From the NCBI RefSeq assembly GCF_000759445.1, contig NZ_JRMB01000001.1, positions 558,001 to 622,000 on the forward strand: 64,000 nt of DNA. The letters are read 5' to 3'. Below, in pieces: positions 17,599 through 25,142 of this stretch (position 1 is the stretch's first letter; the number at the start of each line of letters is the position of its first letter). The notes beneath the pieces are model-generated. The model worked only from the letters and a program-made list of their open reading frames with translations, ran no database searches and was not told the DNA's origin. This DNA comes from Pseudomonas lutea (GTDB lineage: Bacteria; Pseudomonadota; Gammaproteobacteria; Pseudomonadales; Pseudomonadaceae). A program made the position numbers and the translations under genes.

Positions 17599-17921
17599 AC
17601 GCAGCAGGCGGGCGCTGACATCGGTGCCGTGCCCGGCCGGTGTTGATGTCGGTGTTAATGCCGGTGGCAATGCCAATGGCTGCTGATGCTGATGCTGATG
17701 CTGATGCCAATGCCAATGCCGATGGCTGTCGCTGCCGACGACGCCGACCGATGCCGGCGCTGTTGTACGCGTCGGCGCCATTCCCGACAAAGCGCTTGCC
17801 TGGATGTGCAGGGTGCTGTTTTTCGGGGATGATCGGGACTCACTACTCAACCCGTCCGGAACGCACCGGCAGGCGGCCGATGATGGCCGCGCCCGGCTGA
17901 CGATTCCATGGAGCGCACGTA
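17599..17921. other. Intergenic region with low-complexity DNA
   Basis: About 320 bp between the MFS and VOC genes. Its middle is the hexanucleotide repeat tract at 17682-17723, with degenerate copies on its left side. Frames through it encode only monotonous Ala/Asp/Asn strings or antisense histidines and are not considered genes. The promoter of the VOC gene should lie at the right end. Confidence 0.5.
17682..17723. repeat. Hexanucleotide microsatellite
   Basis: Seven head-to-tail hexamers: four GCTGAT, then two GCCAAT and one GCCGAT. More degenerate copies extend about 40 bp to the left. The tract lies outside genes, about 200 bp upstream of the VOC start codon. It is a slippage-prone simple repeat. 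Confidence 0.85.
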
Positions 17922-18302
17922 ATGATTGATCACCTCGACCATCTGGTCCTGACCACCATCGACGTCGAAGCCTGTAAGGACTTTTACGTGCGGGTGATGG
18001 GCATGCGCCTGGAAACCTTCGGCAGCGGCCGCCTGGCCTTCTGTTTCGGCAACCAGAAAATTAACGTTCACCAGCGCGGTCATGAGTTTGAGCCCAAGGC
18101 GCACCTGCCAGTGCCGGGCGCGCTGGACCTGTGCTTCATCGCCAGCCAAGGCCTGGACGCAGTCATCGCGCATCTGCAGCAAGAACAGTGGCCAATCATT
18201 GAGGGCCCGGTCGACCGCACGGGCGCGACCGGGCCGATCCGTTCAGTTTACGTGCGCGATCCGGATTTGAACCTGATCGAGATTTCCGAGCTGATGGGCT
18301 GA
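17922..18302 (+). CDS. VOC family protein (glyoxalase/dioxygenase superfamily)
   Basis: A 126-residue single VOC module pair. It begins IDHLDHLVLTTIDVEACKDF with the first metal His, has PGALDLCFIA in the middle, and ends with VYVRDPDLNLIEIS carrying the metal Glu. It resembles small glyoxalase-like proteins of the YaeR type. Reaction and substrate cannot be deduced from the sequence. It is followed directly by 8-bp repeats and a REP array. Confidence 0.85.
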   Translation: MIDHLDHLVLTTIDVEACKDFYVRVMGMRLETFGSGRLAFCFGNQKINVHQRGHEFEPKAHLPVPGALDLCFIASQGLDAVIAHLQQEQWPIIEGPVDRTGATGPIRSVYVRDPDLNLIEISELMG

Positions 18303-18316
18303 TGGGCTGATGGGCT
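18293..18316. repeat. Three tandem 8-bp repeats at the VOC stop codon
   Basis: GATGGGCT is present three times in perfect register, starting inside the last codons of the VOC gene. Each unit boundary recreates TGA, so copy-number change would not lengthen the protein. Confidence 0.75.
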
Positions 18317-19160
18317 GAATTTTGCGAACGACATCAATTCGGTGTCGTGACATTACGACACGCGCACGTCATCAATTCGACGGTGTGACATCTGACGCTT
18401 TCCCGGCTGAAGCCAGTCCCACAATGCGTTAGGCGCCATGCACACGGCGTTCGGGCTACCGCATTCTCTGTAGGAGCCGGCTTGCTGGCGAACGCGGTCC
18501 GTCAAATAGGGAGATGGTGACTGGCACAATGCATTCGCTAGCAAACCGGCTCCTACGAATTTTGCGAACGGCATCAACTCGGCGGCGTGAGATTACGGAA
18601 TGTGGGCACGGCATCAGCCCTGCGGCGTGACATCTGACACATTCCCGGCTGAAGCCGGTCCCACAATGCGTCAGGCGCCATGCACACGGCGTCCGGGCTA
18701 CCACATTCTCTGTAGGAGCCGGCTTGCTGGCGAACGCGGTCCGTCAAATAAGGGGATGGTGACTGGCACAATGCATTCGCCAGCAAGCCGGCTCCTACGA
18801 ACTTTGCGGACGACATCAATTCGGCGGCGTGACATTGCGAAATTTGGGTAGCGCATCAGTTCGGCGGCGAGGCATTACGAACTGGGAGCACGGCATCGGT
18901 TCGGCGGCGTGAGATTACGAAATGTGGGCACGGCATCAGCCCTGCGGCGTGACATCTGACGCCTTCCCGGCTGAAGCCGGTCCCAGAATGCGTCAGGCGC
19001 CATGCACACGGCGTCCGGGCTACCGCATTCTCTGTAGGAGCCGGCTTGATGGCGAGCGCGGTCTGTCAAATATGAAGATAGTGACTGGCGAAAATGCGTT
19101 CGCCAGCAAGCCGGCTGCTGCAAAATGTGCGACGTGGACTTAACCGCACCACACCGGCCG
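18317..19160. repeat. REP/BIME array, three copies of a composite unit
   Basis: No gene is visible here. A composite unit recurs at about 18.40, 18.64 and 18.97 kb. Each contains a CCGGCTGAAGCCGGTCCCA palindrome, a spacer with GGCGCCATGCACACGGCG, and a large inverted pair made of TGTAGGAGCCGGCTTGCTGG and its reverse complement about 65 bp later (pairs near 18470-18558, 18711-18800 and 19033-19120). Copies 1 and 2 are about 242 bp apart; copies 2 and 3 are about 322 bp apart because GGCATCR-type segments are duplicated between them. Such palindromes can fold as paired hairpins in RNA, end transcription or bind nucleoid proteins. Confidence 0.85.
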
Positions 19161-19224
19161 CTACAAGCAGGGCGCATGCCCGAGGTCGAAACCCCGGGCA
19201 TGCGTCCCTAATCGGCGTCGGGGC

Positions 19225-19611
19225 CTACCCCCCAAACTGGTGATAAACCTTCGCAATCACCTTCCAGTCCCCATTGATCTTGATCAACGTCAGGTAGTCG
19301 TTGTAATCCGCGCCAATGGCGTCCTTCTCCATGTCCACCCGTACCACCGCCGTGGTCGGGGTAATCGCCAGGACATCCAGATGCGTCGTGATGTCCGGCG
19401 CCTTGCCGTTGCTCTCGACGAAGCTGTACAGGTTGCCAATCGGCCCGCCCAGAAGCTGCCCGTTGGTGAAACCGTACATCACCGCCTCTTCATGAAAGGC
19501 CTGCTTGATGGTCGCAACGTTGCCTTCGCGCAGGCCCTTAACGTAGCGGCTGGCCGTTTCGATGACGGCGTTGTAGTCGTGGGTGGCAACGGCTTTGATG
19601 TTCTTGCTCAT
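19225..19611 (-). CDS. NTF2-like (SnoaL/lumazine-binding-like) protein
   Basis: A 128-residue cone-fold protein. It has VIETASRYVKGLREGNVATIKQAF at the N-terminal helix and DYLTLIKINGDWKVIAKVYH at the C-terminal strands, typical of the Lumazine_bd_2/NTF2-like group. GGAG precedes the ATG. It is the last gene of a same-strand cluster with an SDR, an old yellow enzyme and a TetR regulator. The fold is used for binding or isomerising small molecules; the role here is unknown. Confidence 0.85.
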   Translation of the reverse strand: MSKNIKAVATHDYNAVIETASRYVKGLREGNVATIKQAFHEEAVMYGFTNGQLLGGPIGNLYSFVESNGKAPDITTHLDVLAITPTTAVVRVDMEKDAIGADYNDYLTLIKINGDWKVIAKVYHQFGG

Positions 19612-19672
19612 GTTTATGACTCCAGGGTTTGAGTTGGATAGGCGATAGCTTCAATGGCCAACAGCCGCGCAA

Positions 19673-20422
19673 TCACCAGTCCTGTCGGGTGGGTGAAATG
19701 ATCAGGTCGTTGACGGTGACGTTGGCCGGCTGATTCAGCGCGTAGATCACGGCGCGGCTGATGTCTTCCGGTGCAATCGCGATTTCGTTGAGCGCTTGTG
19801 CTGCTTTGCGGCCGGCCGAGTCGGTGACTTTGTCCGCCCAGCCGGTGTTGATAACACCGGGGCTGACGGTGTTGACGCGAATGCCGTGGTGGACGCCCAG
19901 TTCCTTGCGCATCGATTCGGTGATGGCCTGCACGAAGAACTTGGTCGCGCTGTAGACGCCGGCGCCGGGGCCGACCTGGTGGCCGGCCACCGAATCCATG
20001 TTGAGGATTTGCCCGGACTTCTGTTCCAGCATGAAGGGCAGGGCGGCAGCGATGGTGTTCAGGTAGCCCTTGATGTTGACGTCGATCATGGCGTTCCAGT
20101 CCCGGGTCACAACATCGACCCAGTTGGAGAACAGCATCAGCCCGGCGTTGTTGACGAGGATGTCGACCGAGCCGTAGGTGTCCTTGGCGAACTGCGCCAG
20201 AGCGCGGGTCTGTTCAGCGTCGGTGACGTCGGTGACAAAGCTGGACGCCTCTAAGCCCGCAGTGCGGAGTTCACTGACGAGGGATTCGAGGCCTTTCTCA
20301 TCCAGTGCAGCCGCTACGACGTTGGCCCCTTGAGCGGCCAACGCTCTGGCCGTTGCAGCGCCGATCCCTGACGACGCGCCGGTGACGATGGCGGTTTTCT
20401 TGTCCAGATAATTCATCTTCAT
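19673..20422 (-). CDS. Short-chain dehydrogenase/reductase
   Basis: A 249-residue classical SDR with the cofactor loop TGASSGIG, the NNAG strand (LVNNAGLMLFSNW), the catalytic serine in MDSVAGHQ, and the YSATKFFVQ Tyr-Lys pair. It lies downstream of the old yellow enzyme gene and upstream of the NTF2-like gene on the same strand. It probably reduces an aldehyde or ketone produced or encountered in the same stress response (inference). Confidence 0.9.
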   Translation of the reverse strand: MKMNYLDKKTAIVTGASSGIGAATARALAAQGANVVAAALDEKGLESLVSELRTAGLEASSFVTDVTDAEQTRALAQFAKDTYGSVDILVNNAGLMLFSNWVDVVTRDWNAMIDVNIKGYLNTIAAALPFMLEQKSGQILNMDSVAGHQVGPGAGVYSATKFFVQAITESMRKELGVHHGIRVNTVSPGVINTGWADKVTDSAGRKAAQALNEIAIAPEDISRAVIYALNQPANVTVNDLIISPTRQDW

Positions 20423-20453
20423 GTTCCTAAATTCAGGGCGTGCGGGCAGCGTC

Positions 20454-20471
20454 GGCTTTCCCGGGAAAGCC
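20454..20471. promoter_or_regulatory. Perfect 18-bp palindrome between old yellow enzyme and SDR genes
   Basis: GGCTTTCCCGGGAAAGCC reads the same on both strands. It lies 32 bp upstream of the SDR start codon and 59 bp downstream of the old yellow enzyme stop codon. It could be an operator for the SDR gene or a hairpin that partly ends the upstream transcript. No T-run follows on the minus strand. Confidence 0.4.
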
Positions 20472-20529
20472 TTGCCGTTACGCCGTTGGTTACTGCAGCG
20501 TCTGAAGGCGGTGCGGTTCGCCAGGGGGG

Positions 20530-21633
20530 TTAGTAAGTGCCCAGCGGCCAGTCGGTGTAGCCCTTGGCGCCGCCGCCGTAATAGCTTTCGCGCGGGGCGA
20601 TGGTGAGCTCGGCGCCATGGCGCAGACGTGCGACCAGGTCCGGGTTGGAGATGAACAGGCGACCGAACGCGACGGCGTCGATCTTGCCCTGGGCGCGGCG
20701 CTCGATGGCCATGTCCAGATCGTAGTTATTGTTGCCAATGAACGGACCGTTGAACTGAGCGCTCAGCGCATCCATGTCGACGCCTTCCGGCACTTCGCGG
20801 GAGGTCGCGGTGGCACCTTCGACAAAGTGCAAATACGCCAGGTCGAAGCGGTTCAGTTGCTGAATCAGGTAGCCGTGCAACGCCTTCACGTTGCTGTCCG
20901 GCGGCGTGTTGCCCGCATCTGGCGTGACCGGCGACAGGCGAATACCCACGCGGTCGTTGCCCCAGATGTCGACGATCGCCTGGGTGACCTCCAGCGTCAG
21001 CCGGGCGCGGTTTTCGATCGAGCCGCCGTATGGGTCGGTACGCTGGTTGGTTGAATCGCGCAGGAACTGATCCAGGAGATAGCTATTGGCCGAGTGGACC
21101 TCAACGCCATCAAAACCTGCTCGCCTGGCGTTCTCGGCAGCGTGCTTGTACTGCTCGATGATGCCGGGGATCTCGTCGGTTTCCAGCGCGCGGGGCATCG
21201 ACACCGGGACGAAGCCGTTGGCCGTGTAGGTGTTGCCTTCGGCTTGAATGGCGGACGGCGCGACCGGGGCTTCTCCACTGAGCTGCAGCTCAACGCTGGA
21301 GAACCGGCCCACATGCCAGAGCTGACATACGATTTTGCCGCCGGCCGCGTGTACGGCATCGGTGACGGTGCGCCAGCCAGCGACCTGCGCTTCGCTCCAG
21401 ATCCCGGGGGTTGCCGCATAGCCGCGCCCCTGGGCCGAGATGTTGGTGGCTTCGGCGACGATCAACCCGGCGGTGGCGCGCTGGGCGTAGTAGGTGGCAT
21501 GCAGTTCACCGGGCACGCCGTCTTCTTCGTAGCGGCTGCGGGTGACGGGCGCCATGACGATTCGGTTGGCCATTGTGATGGCGCCTATCTGCACAGGAGA
21601 AAACAAATCGGTGCTGTTGCTGATGTCACTCAT
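20530..21633 (-). CDS. nemA: Old yellow enzyme family alkene reductase (NemA-like)
   Basis: A 367-residue FMN-dependent NAD(P)H oxidoreductase that reduces activated C=C bonds such as N-ethylmaleimide, 2-enals and nitro compounds. Motifs include LFSPVQIGAITMANRIVMAP, CQLWHVGR, the active-site His/Asn pair in VEVHSANSYLLDQFL, and TDPYGGSIENRARL. The usual HGAN is HSAN here, keeping the two ligand residues. An upstream TetR gene and an identical 15-bp box in front of both genes match the logic of nemRA electrophile sensing. A strong terminator separates it from the TetR gene, so it has its own promoter. Confidence 0.92.
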   Translation of the reverse strand: MSDISNSTDLFSPVQIGAITMANRIVMAPVTRSRYEEDGVPGELHATYYAQRATAGLIVAEATNISAQGRGYAATPGIWSEAQVAGWRTVTDAVHAAGGKIVCQLWHVGRFSSVELQLSGEAPVAPSAIQAEGNTYTANGFVPVSMPRALETDEIPGIIEQYKHAAENARRAGFDGVEVHSANSYLLDQFLRDSTNQRTDPYGGSIENRARLTLEVTQAIVDIWGNDRVGIRLSPVTPDAGNTPPDSNVKALHGYLIQQLNRFDLAYLHFVEGATATSREVPEGVDMDALSAQFNGPFIGNNNYDLDMAIERRAQGKIDAVAFGRLFISNPDLVARLRHGAELTIAPRESYYGGGAKGYTDWPLGTY

Positions 21634-21652
21634 TGATAATTACTCGCATATT

Positions 21653-21667
21653 TGACCGGTCGTCTAC
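21653..21667. promoter_or_regulatory. TetR operator in front of the old yellow enzyme gene
   Basis: TGACCGGTCGTCTAC lies 20 bp upstream of the old yellow enzyme start codon and contains the palindrome GACCGGTC. The identical 15-mer occurs at 22299-22313 upstream of the TetR gene, which supports both as binding sites of that regulator. Confidence 0.7.
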
Positions 21668-21676
21668 CAATCTTCC

Positions 21677-21706
21677 AAAAAAAAGCGCCTGCTACCGCAG
21701 CAGGCG
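21677..21706 (-). terminator. Rho-independent terminator of the TetR gene
   Basis: On the minus strand an 8-bp perfect stem (CGCCTGCT paired with AGCAGGCG) with a 5-base loop is followed by C and eight T residues. The TetR stop codon lies within the stem-loop, so the coding end and the terminator overlap. It isolates the regulator transcript from the old yellow enzyme gene. Confidence 0.85.
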
Positions 21707-22273
21707 TCGGGTCAGGCTCATGGCCGTGTCGAAGGACGTGGTGGACTTGTTGACCTTCACCAGAAGGGAAGCGCCCAGCCATAGTTGATACAGGGTTTCG
21801 GCGAAGGCCTCGCTGCTTTCCTCGATGTGCAGGCTGCCGTCTTCCACGCCCGTGTCGACGCAGGCGGTGATGCGTTTGATGATCTTCGCGGTGCCGGCCT
21901 CCAGCACCCTGCGCATGTCTTCGGACAGGTCGCAGACCTCCGGGCCCAGCTTGACCACAAGGCACTTGCCTTCCGGATGATCAGCACCCTGGGTCTCGAT
22001 CCAGTAATCGAAATAGGCGAGCAGCTTTTCAGCGCCGCTGCCTGATCGTGTCATGACCGTTTCGACGCGGCCGAGGTATTCGCAGAAGTACTCGTCAAGC
22101 AACGCGGCGCCGAACTCTTCCTTCGATTTGAAGTAATAGTAAAACGAGCCCTTGGGCACGCCCGCCGCGCTCACGACTTCAGCCAGGCCCACGGCGGTGT
22201 AGCCTTTGTGGGTCATCAGCGACTTGGCTACGTCGATGATGTGTTGGCGCATTTCCAGGTTGGGTTTCTTCAT
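21692..22273 (-). CDS. TetR/AcrR-family regulator (NemR-like position)
   Basis: A 193-residue repressor. The helix-turn-helix includes VGLAEVVSAAGVPKGSFYYYFKSKEEF and a TetR_C_6-like effector domain follows. A cysteine near the centre (GKCLVVKLGPEVCDLSED has two) could sense electrophiles, as NemR does, but this is inference. The start at MKKPNLEMRQ was chosen over an ATG 15 bp upstream. An identical operator-like 15-mer precedes this gene and the old yellow enzyme gene, indicating autoregulation and control of the reductase. Confidence 0.9.
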   Translation of the reverse strand: MKKPNLEMRQHIIDVAKSLMTHKGYTAVGLAEVVSAAGVPKGSFYYYFKSKEEFGAALLDEYFCEYLGRVETVMTRSGSGAEKLLAYFDYWIETQGADHPEGKCLVVKLGPEVCDLSEDMRRVLEAGTAKIIKRITACVDTGVEDGSLHIEESSEAFAETLYQLWLGASLLVKVNKSTTSFDTAMSLTRRLLR

Positions 22274-22298
22274 AATGCGCAACACCATAGGGCAAAAC

Positions 22299-22313
22299 TG
22301 ACCGGTCGTCTAC
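22299..22313. promoter_or_regulatory. TetR operator in front of the TetR gene
   Basis: TGACCGGTCGTCTAC lies 26 bp upstream of the chosen TetR start codon and is identical to the box in front of the old yellow enzyme gene. No third copy was seen in front of the SDR or NTF2-like genes. Confidence 0.7.
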
Positions 22314-22341
22314 AACCAGTCCAGCGCCCCGATGAAAGGCC

Positions 22342-22827
22342 TTACCTCACCTCTAATCCCATCTCAAGCGCCCGCACCTCATACCCCAACTCCTCGTACA
22401 TCCGCCGCGCCCGGCCATTGAACGCCCACACCGACAGCCGAATATCCTTCGCGTCACGCTCCTCCGCCCACACCCGCACCTGCTCCATCAACCCACGCCC
22501 AAGGCCCTTGCCCCAAAATCGCTCCGCTACGCACACCGAGCCCACCCGCGCGAAGGTCATCGGTTGCAGCAGCGGCCCGCTGGCGGTGAACATCCCGGCG
22601 CTCACAAAACCCGCTGGCTGTCCGTCGATCAACGCCAGGTAGATCACCTGTTGCGGGTTGCTCAAAAAGCCCTGCCAGTGCGACGCATCCCGGCTGTAAT
22701 CGGTCGTCTCGGCGGCGTAGATATCGGGACGCTCGGCGTGGTGAATGGCGTTGAGCAGTTGCCCCAGTTCGCAGATCGCCGCGATGTCTTCGGGTGTGGC
22801 TTCGCGGTAGCGGAGGGTGTTGTCCAT
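22342..22827 (-). CDS. GNAT family N-acetyltransferase
   Basis: A 161-residue acetyltransferase. The acetyl-CoA loop is RFWGKGLGRGLM, preceded by the beta-4 strand ARVGSVCVAE and followed by VWAFNGRARRMYEELGYEV. It covers a single complete GNAT domain. The substrate is unknown. It lies 17 bp downstream of the LysR gene on the same strand and may be co-transcribed with it. Confidence 0.88.
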   Translation of the reverse strand: MDNTLRYREATPEDIAAICELGQLLNAIHHAERPDIYAAETTDYSRDASHWQGFLSNPQQVIYLALIDGQPAGFVSAGMFTASGPLLQPMTFARVGSVCVAERFWGKGLGRGLMEQVRVWAEERDAKDIRLSVWAFNGRARRMYEELGYEVRALEMGLEVR

Positions 22828-22843
22828 GGCGTTGTCGTCCTTG

Positions 22844-23770
22844 TCAGGCGGTTGCGGGTGATCGGCTGTTGTACCCGTCGGCCATCAACTCCACAACCCA
22901 GTCGATGAACACCCGCAGCTTGATGCTGATGTGCCGGTTGGGCGGGAAGGCGATGTACATCGGCATCGGCTCCAGCTGCCAGTCTTCGAACAGCGGCAGC
23001 AGCTCGCCACTGCGTACGGAAGGCTCGGCCATGTACTGCGGCAGCCAGAGGGCACCCATGCCGGCAAGGCCCGCCGCGAGGTAGGCGTTGCCATCGTCCA
23101 CGGCCAGCCGGTAGCGGCTTTGGATCTGCAGGCTTTCGCCCTCACGCTGCAGGGTCATGGGAAACAACTGCCCGGTACGCGCCCAGCGGTAACCGACGAT
23201 GGAGTGCCGGATGTCTTCGAGCTCACCGGGATGACTGGGCACCCCGGTTCGCGCCAGGTAGGCGGGCGCGGCATACACGCCCAGGCGCAGGTCCGTGATG
23301 TGCCGCGCCATCAACGATTGATCGGTCAGCTCACCGCCGCGCACCACGCAATCGACGTTTTCGCCGATGAGGTCGATCATGCGGTCGCTCACGCCGAGGT
23401 CGATCTGGATGTCCGGGTAGCGCGCCTGGAAATCCGGCAGCGCCGGGATCAGCACCATCCGCGCGAAGGGGCTGGGCACGTCGACCCGCAGGCGGCCTCG
23501 GGGTGCGGCGGCGGCGCTGGAGAGGCCGGTTTCGGCGTCGTCGAGGTCAGCCAGCACCCGCACCGCACGTTCGTAAAACACGGCGCCGTCGGCGGTGACG
23601 TTGACCTTGCGCGTGGTGCGGTTGAGCAGCTTGACCCGCAACCGCGCTTCGAGCTGCTGCACCAACTGCGTGACGGTGGTTTTGCTCATGTGCAGCGTGC
23701 CGGCCGCTTTGGTGAAGCTGCCGGTTTCCACGACCCGGACGAAGGCCTGCATCGCGTCGAAACGGTCCAT
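22844..23770 (-). CDS. LysR-family transcriptional regulator
   Basis: A 308-residue LTTR of the CrgA/AaeR-like subgroup: MDRFDAMQAFVRVVETGSFTKAA and RTTRKVNVTADGAVFYERA at the DNA-binding end, then an effector domain with GELTDQSLMARHI. The ATG at 23770 is used; a GTG one codon upstream is possible. It is divergent from the RidA gene, and a TGTTTG-N7-CAAACA inverted repeat lies 14 bp upstream of its start. It may regulate the RidA gene and itself. Confidence 0.92.
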   Translation of the reverse strand: MDRFDAMQAFVRVVETGSFTKAAGTLHMSKTTVTQLVQQLEARLRVKLLNRTTRKVNVTADGAVFYERAVRVLADLDDAETGLSSAAAAPRGRLRVDVPSPFARMVLIPALPDFQARYPDIQIDLGVSDRMIDLIGENVDCVVRGGELTDQSLMARHITDLRLGVYAAPAYLARTGVPSHPGELEDIRHSIVGYRWARTGQLFPMTLQREGESLQIQSRYRLAVDDGNAYLAAGLAGMGALWLPQYMAEPSVRSGELLPLFEDWQLEPMPMYIAFPPNRHISIKLRVFIDWVVELMADGYNSRSPATA

Positions 23771-23783
23771 CACGCCACCTGAT

Positions 23784-23802
23784 TGTTTGGGGATTGCAAA
23801 CA
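23784..23802. promoter_or_regulatory. Inverted repeat between LysR and RidA genes
   Basis: TGTTTG and CAAACA are separated by 7 bp, giving the T-N11-A arrangement usual for LysR binding sites. The element lies immediately upstream of the LysR gene and about 100 bp upstream of the divergent RidA gene. Confidence 0.55.
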
Positions 23803-23900
23803 GTCTTGATCAGCCTCGCTCGTTTATCCAGCGAATCCGCCGCTCTACAGTGGCCTCATCGAAACGACGGAGCATCCCGCTCCGCTGAAGGAGGTTTCAC

Positions 23901-24317
23901 ATGACTGTTCGCGACGTTGTTTTTCCGCCTGGCCGCCACGCGCTGTACGAGCGCAACCGCTACTCGCCGGCGATCAAATCCCAGGGCCTGCTGTTTGTTT
24001 CGGGACAGGTCGGCAGCCGTGAAGACGGCTCGCCGGAACCTGATCTGCGGGCGCAGGTGCGACTGGCGTTTACCAATCTCAACGCCATTCTGGCGGCGGC
24101 GGGCTGCACGTTTGACGATGTGATCGACGTGACGGTGTTCATGGTCGATCCCGAATCGATATTTGAAACCGCCTGGGAGGTGGTGCCAGAGTTCTGGGGC
24201 GAGGCGCCGCACCCGACGATCACAGCGGTGGGAGTGACGTGGCTGTACGGCTTTGATTTCGAGATCAAGGTGATCGCGCAACTGCCGGATAAAGCGTCCG
24301 CGATTCACGCGGCTTAG
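23901..24317 (+). CDS. RidA family protein
   Basis: A 138-residue YjgF/YER057c/UK114-like protein. It shows YSPAIKSQGLLFVSGQVG, the LNAILAAAGCTFDDVIDVTVFM core and HPTITAVGV; RidA-family enzymes deaminate reactive enamines/imines or act on related carbonyls. The canonical arginine near the C-terminal PxR motif is replaced (PTITAVGVTWL), so it is not an archetypal RidA deaminase. A strong AAGGAGGT precedes the ATG. The divergent LysR gene is the probable regulator. Confidence 0.88.
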   Translation: MTVRDVVFPPGRHALYERNRYSPAIKSQGLLFVSGQVGSREDGSPEPDLRAQVRLAFTNLNAILAAAGCTFDDVIDVTVFMVDPESIFETAWEVVPEFWGEAPHPTITAVGVTWLYGFDFEIKVIAQLPDKASAIHAA

Positions 24318-24421
24318 CGTGGGAGCAGGCCGGTGGCGGTTGAAATCTTCGCCCCGGCCCGACAGACTCTGCGCCCCGTTTTGGCCGTTGGCGCCAGGCG
24401 GCCAGGTGAAGAGGGCTGCAG

Positions 24422-25117
24422 TTGAACGAACACACTTTGTCCAGGCGTCTGGAGCGCGTGGCGGCGCAGGTACCAGTCCGCGCACGGCTGGCCGACATCG
24501 GCTCGGACCATGCCTACTTGCCGGTGGCTTTGCTGCGCCGAGGGCTGATTGAGGCGGCGGTGGCCGGGGAAATCGCCCTGACGCCCTTCGCTGCAGCCGG
24601 GCGGACGGTGCGCGAGAGTGGCTTCGAGCAACAGATTGCAGTGCGCCTGGCGGATGGGCTGGGTGCCATCGACGCGTCGGATGAGATATCGGCGGTGAGC
24701 CTGTGCGGCATGGGTGGCGAGACGATCCGCGACATTCTCGACAGCGGGTTGTCACGGCTGAGCGGGCGTGAGCGTTTGATCTTGCAGCCCAACGGCGGCG
24801 AGCCTGAGCTGCGTCAGTGGTTGATGGAAAATGGCTTTCGCATCCTCCATGAGGAACTGCTGCGGGAAAACCGCTTCGATTACGAAATCATCGTGGCCGA
24901 GCGCAGCGGACCGGTGGCTTACAGCCCCGAAGAGCTGTATTTCGGGCCGCTGCAGTTGCAGGCGCGCAGTCCGGCGTTCATCGACAAGTGGCAGCGTGGG
25001 CTGGCCCGTAAACGCCGCACGCTGGAAGGGCTTGCCCGGGCACGAGGTGCTGTGCCCGAGCAAACGATAAGCGACCTGTCGCTACAGATTCGCTGGATCA
25101 CCGAGCTGCTGGGCTGA
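24422..25117 (+). CDS. trmK: tRNA (adenine(22)-N1)-methyltransferase, TrmK family
   Basis: A 231-residue class I methyltransferase of the TrmK/YqfN family (COG2384), which methylates N1 of A22 in tRNA in Bacillus. Motif I is ADIGSDHAYLPVALL, followed by SLCGMGGETIRDIL and LQPNGGEPELRQWL. The start is TTG at 24422 with GAAGAGG upstream, the position matching other family members. Its target in this organism is not established. It converges with the sugar porter gene. Confidence 0.88.
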   Translation: MNEHTLSRRLERVAAQVPVRARLADIGSDHAYLPVALLRRGLIEAAVAGEIALTPFAAAGRTVRESGFEQQIAVRLADGLGAIDASDEISAVSLCGMGGETIRDILDSGLSRLSGRERLILQPNGGEPELRQWLMENGFRILHEELLRENRFDYEIIVAERSGPVAYSPEELYFGPLQLQARSPAFIDKWQRGLARKRRTLEGLARARGAVPEQTISDLSLQIRWITELLG

Positions 25118-25128
25118 ATACCAGCAGC
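25105..25128 (+). terminator. Hairpin at the trmK stop codon
   Basis: An 8-bp perfect stem (GCTGCTGG with CCAGCAGC) encloses the stop codon of trmK in an 8-base loop. No T-run follows, so it is only a candidate terminator or a barrier between the convergent genes. Confidence 0.4.
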
Positions 25129-25142
25129 CTGGACCGATTTGT

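Noticed and set aside
17194..17850. 218-codon minus-strand frame across the end of the MFS gene and the microsatellite
   Set aside because: Its N-terminal half is a translation of the hexanucleotide repeat (His/Gln strings), and the rest is antisense to the MFS gene.
18317..19160. Possible CRISPR array
   Set aside because: The repeats are long palindromic pairs in units of 240-320 bp, not short direct repeats with 30-40 bp unique spacers. No cas genes are present.
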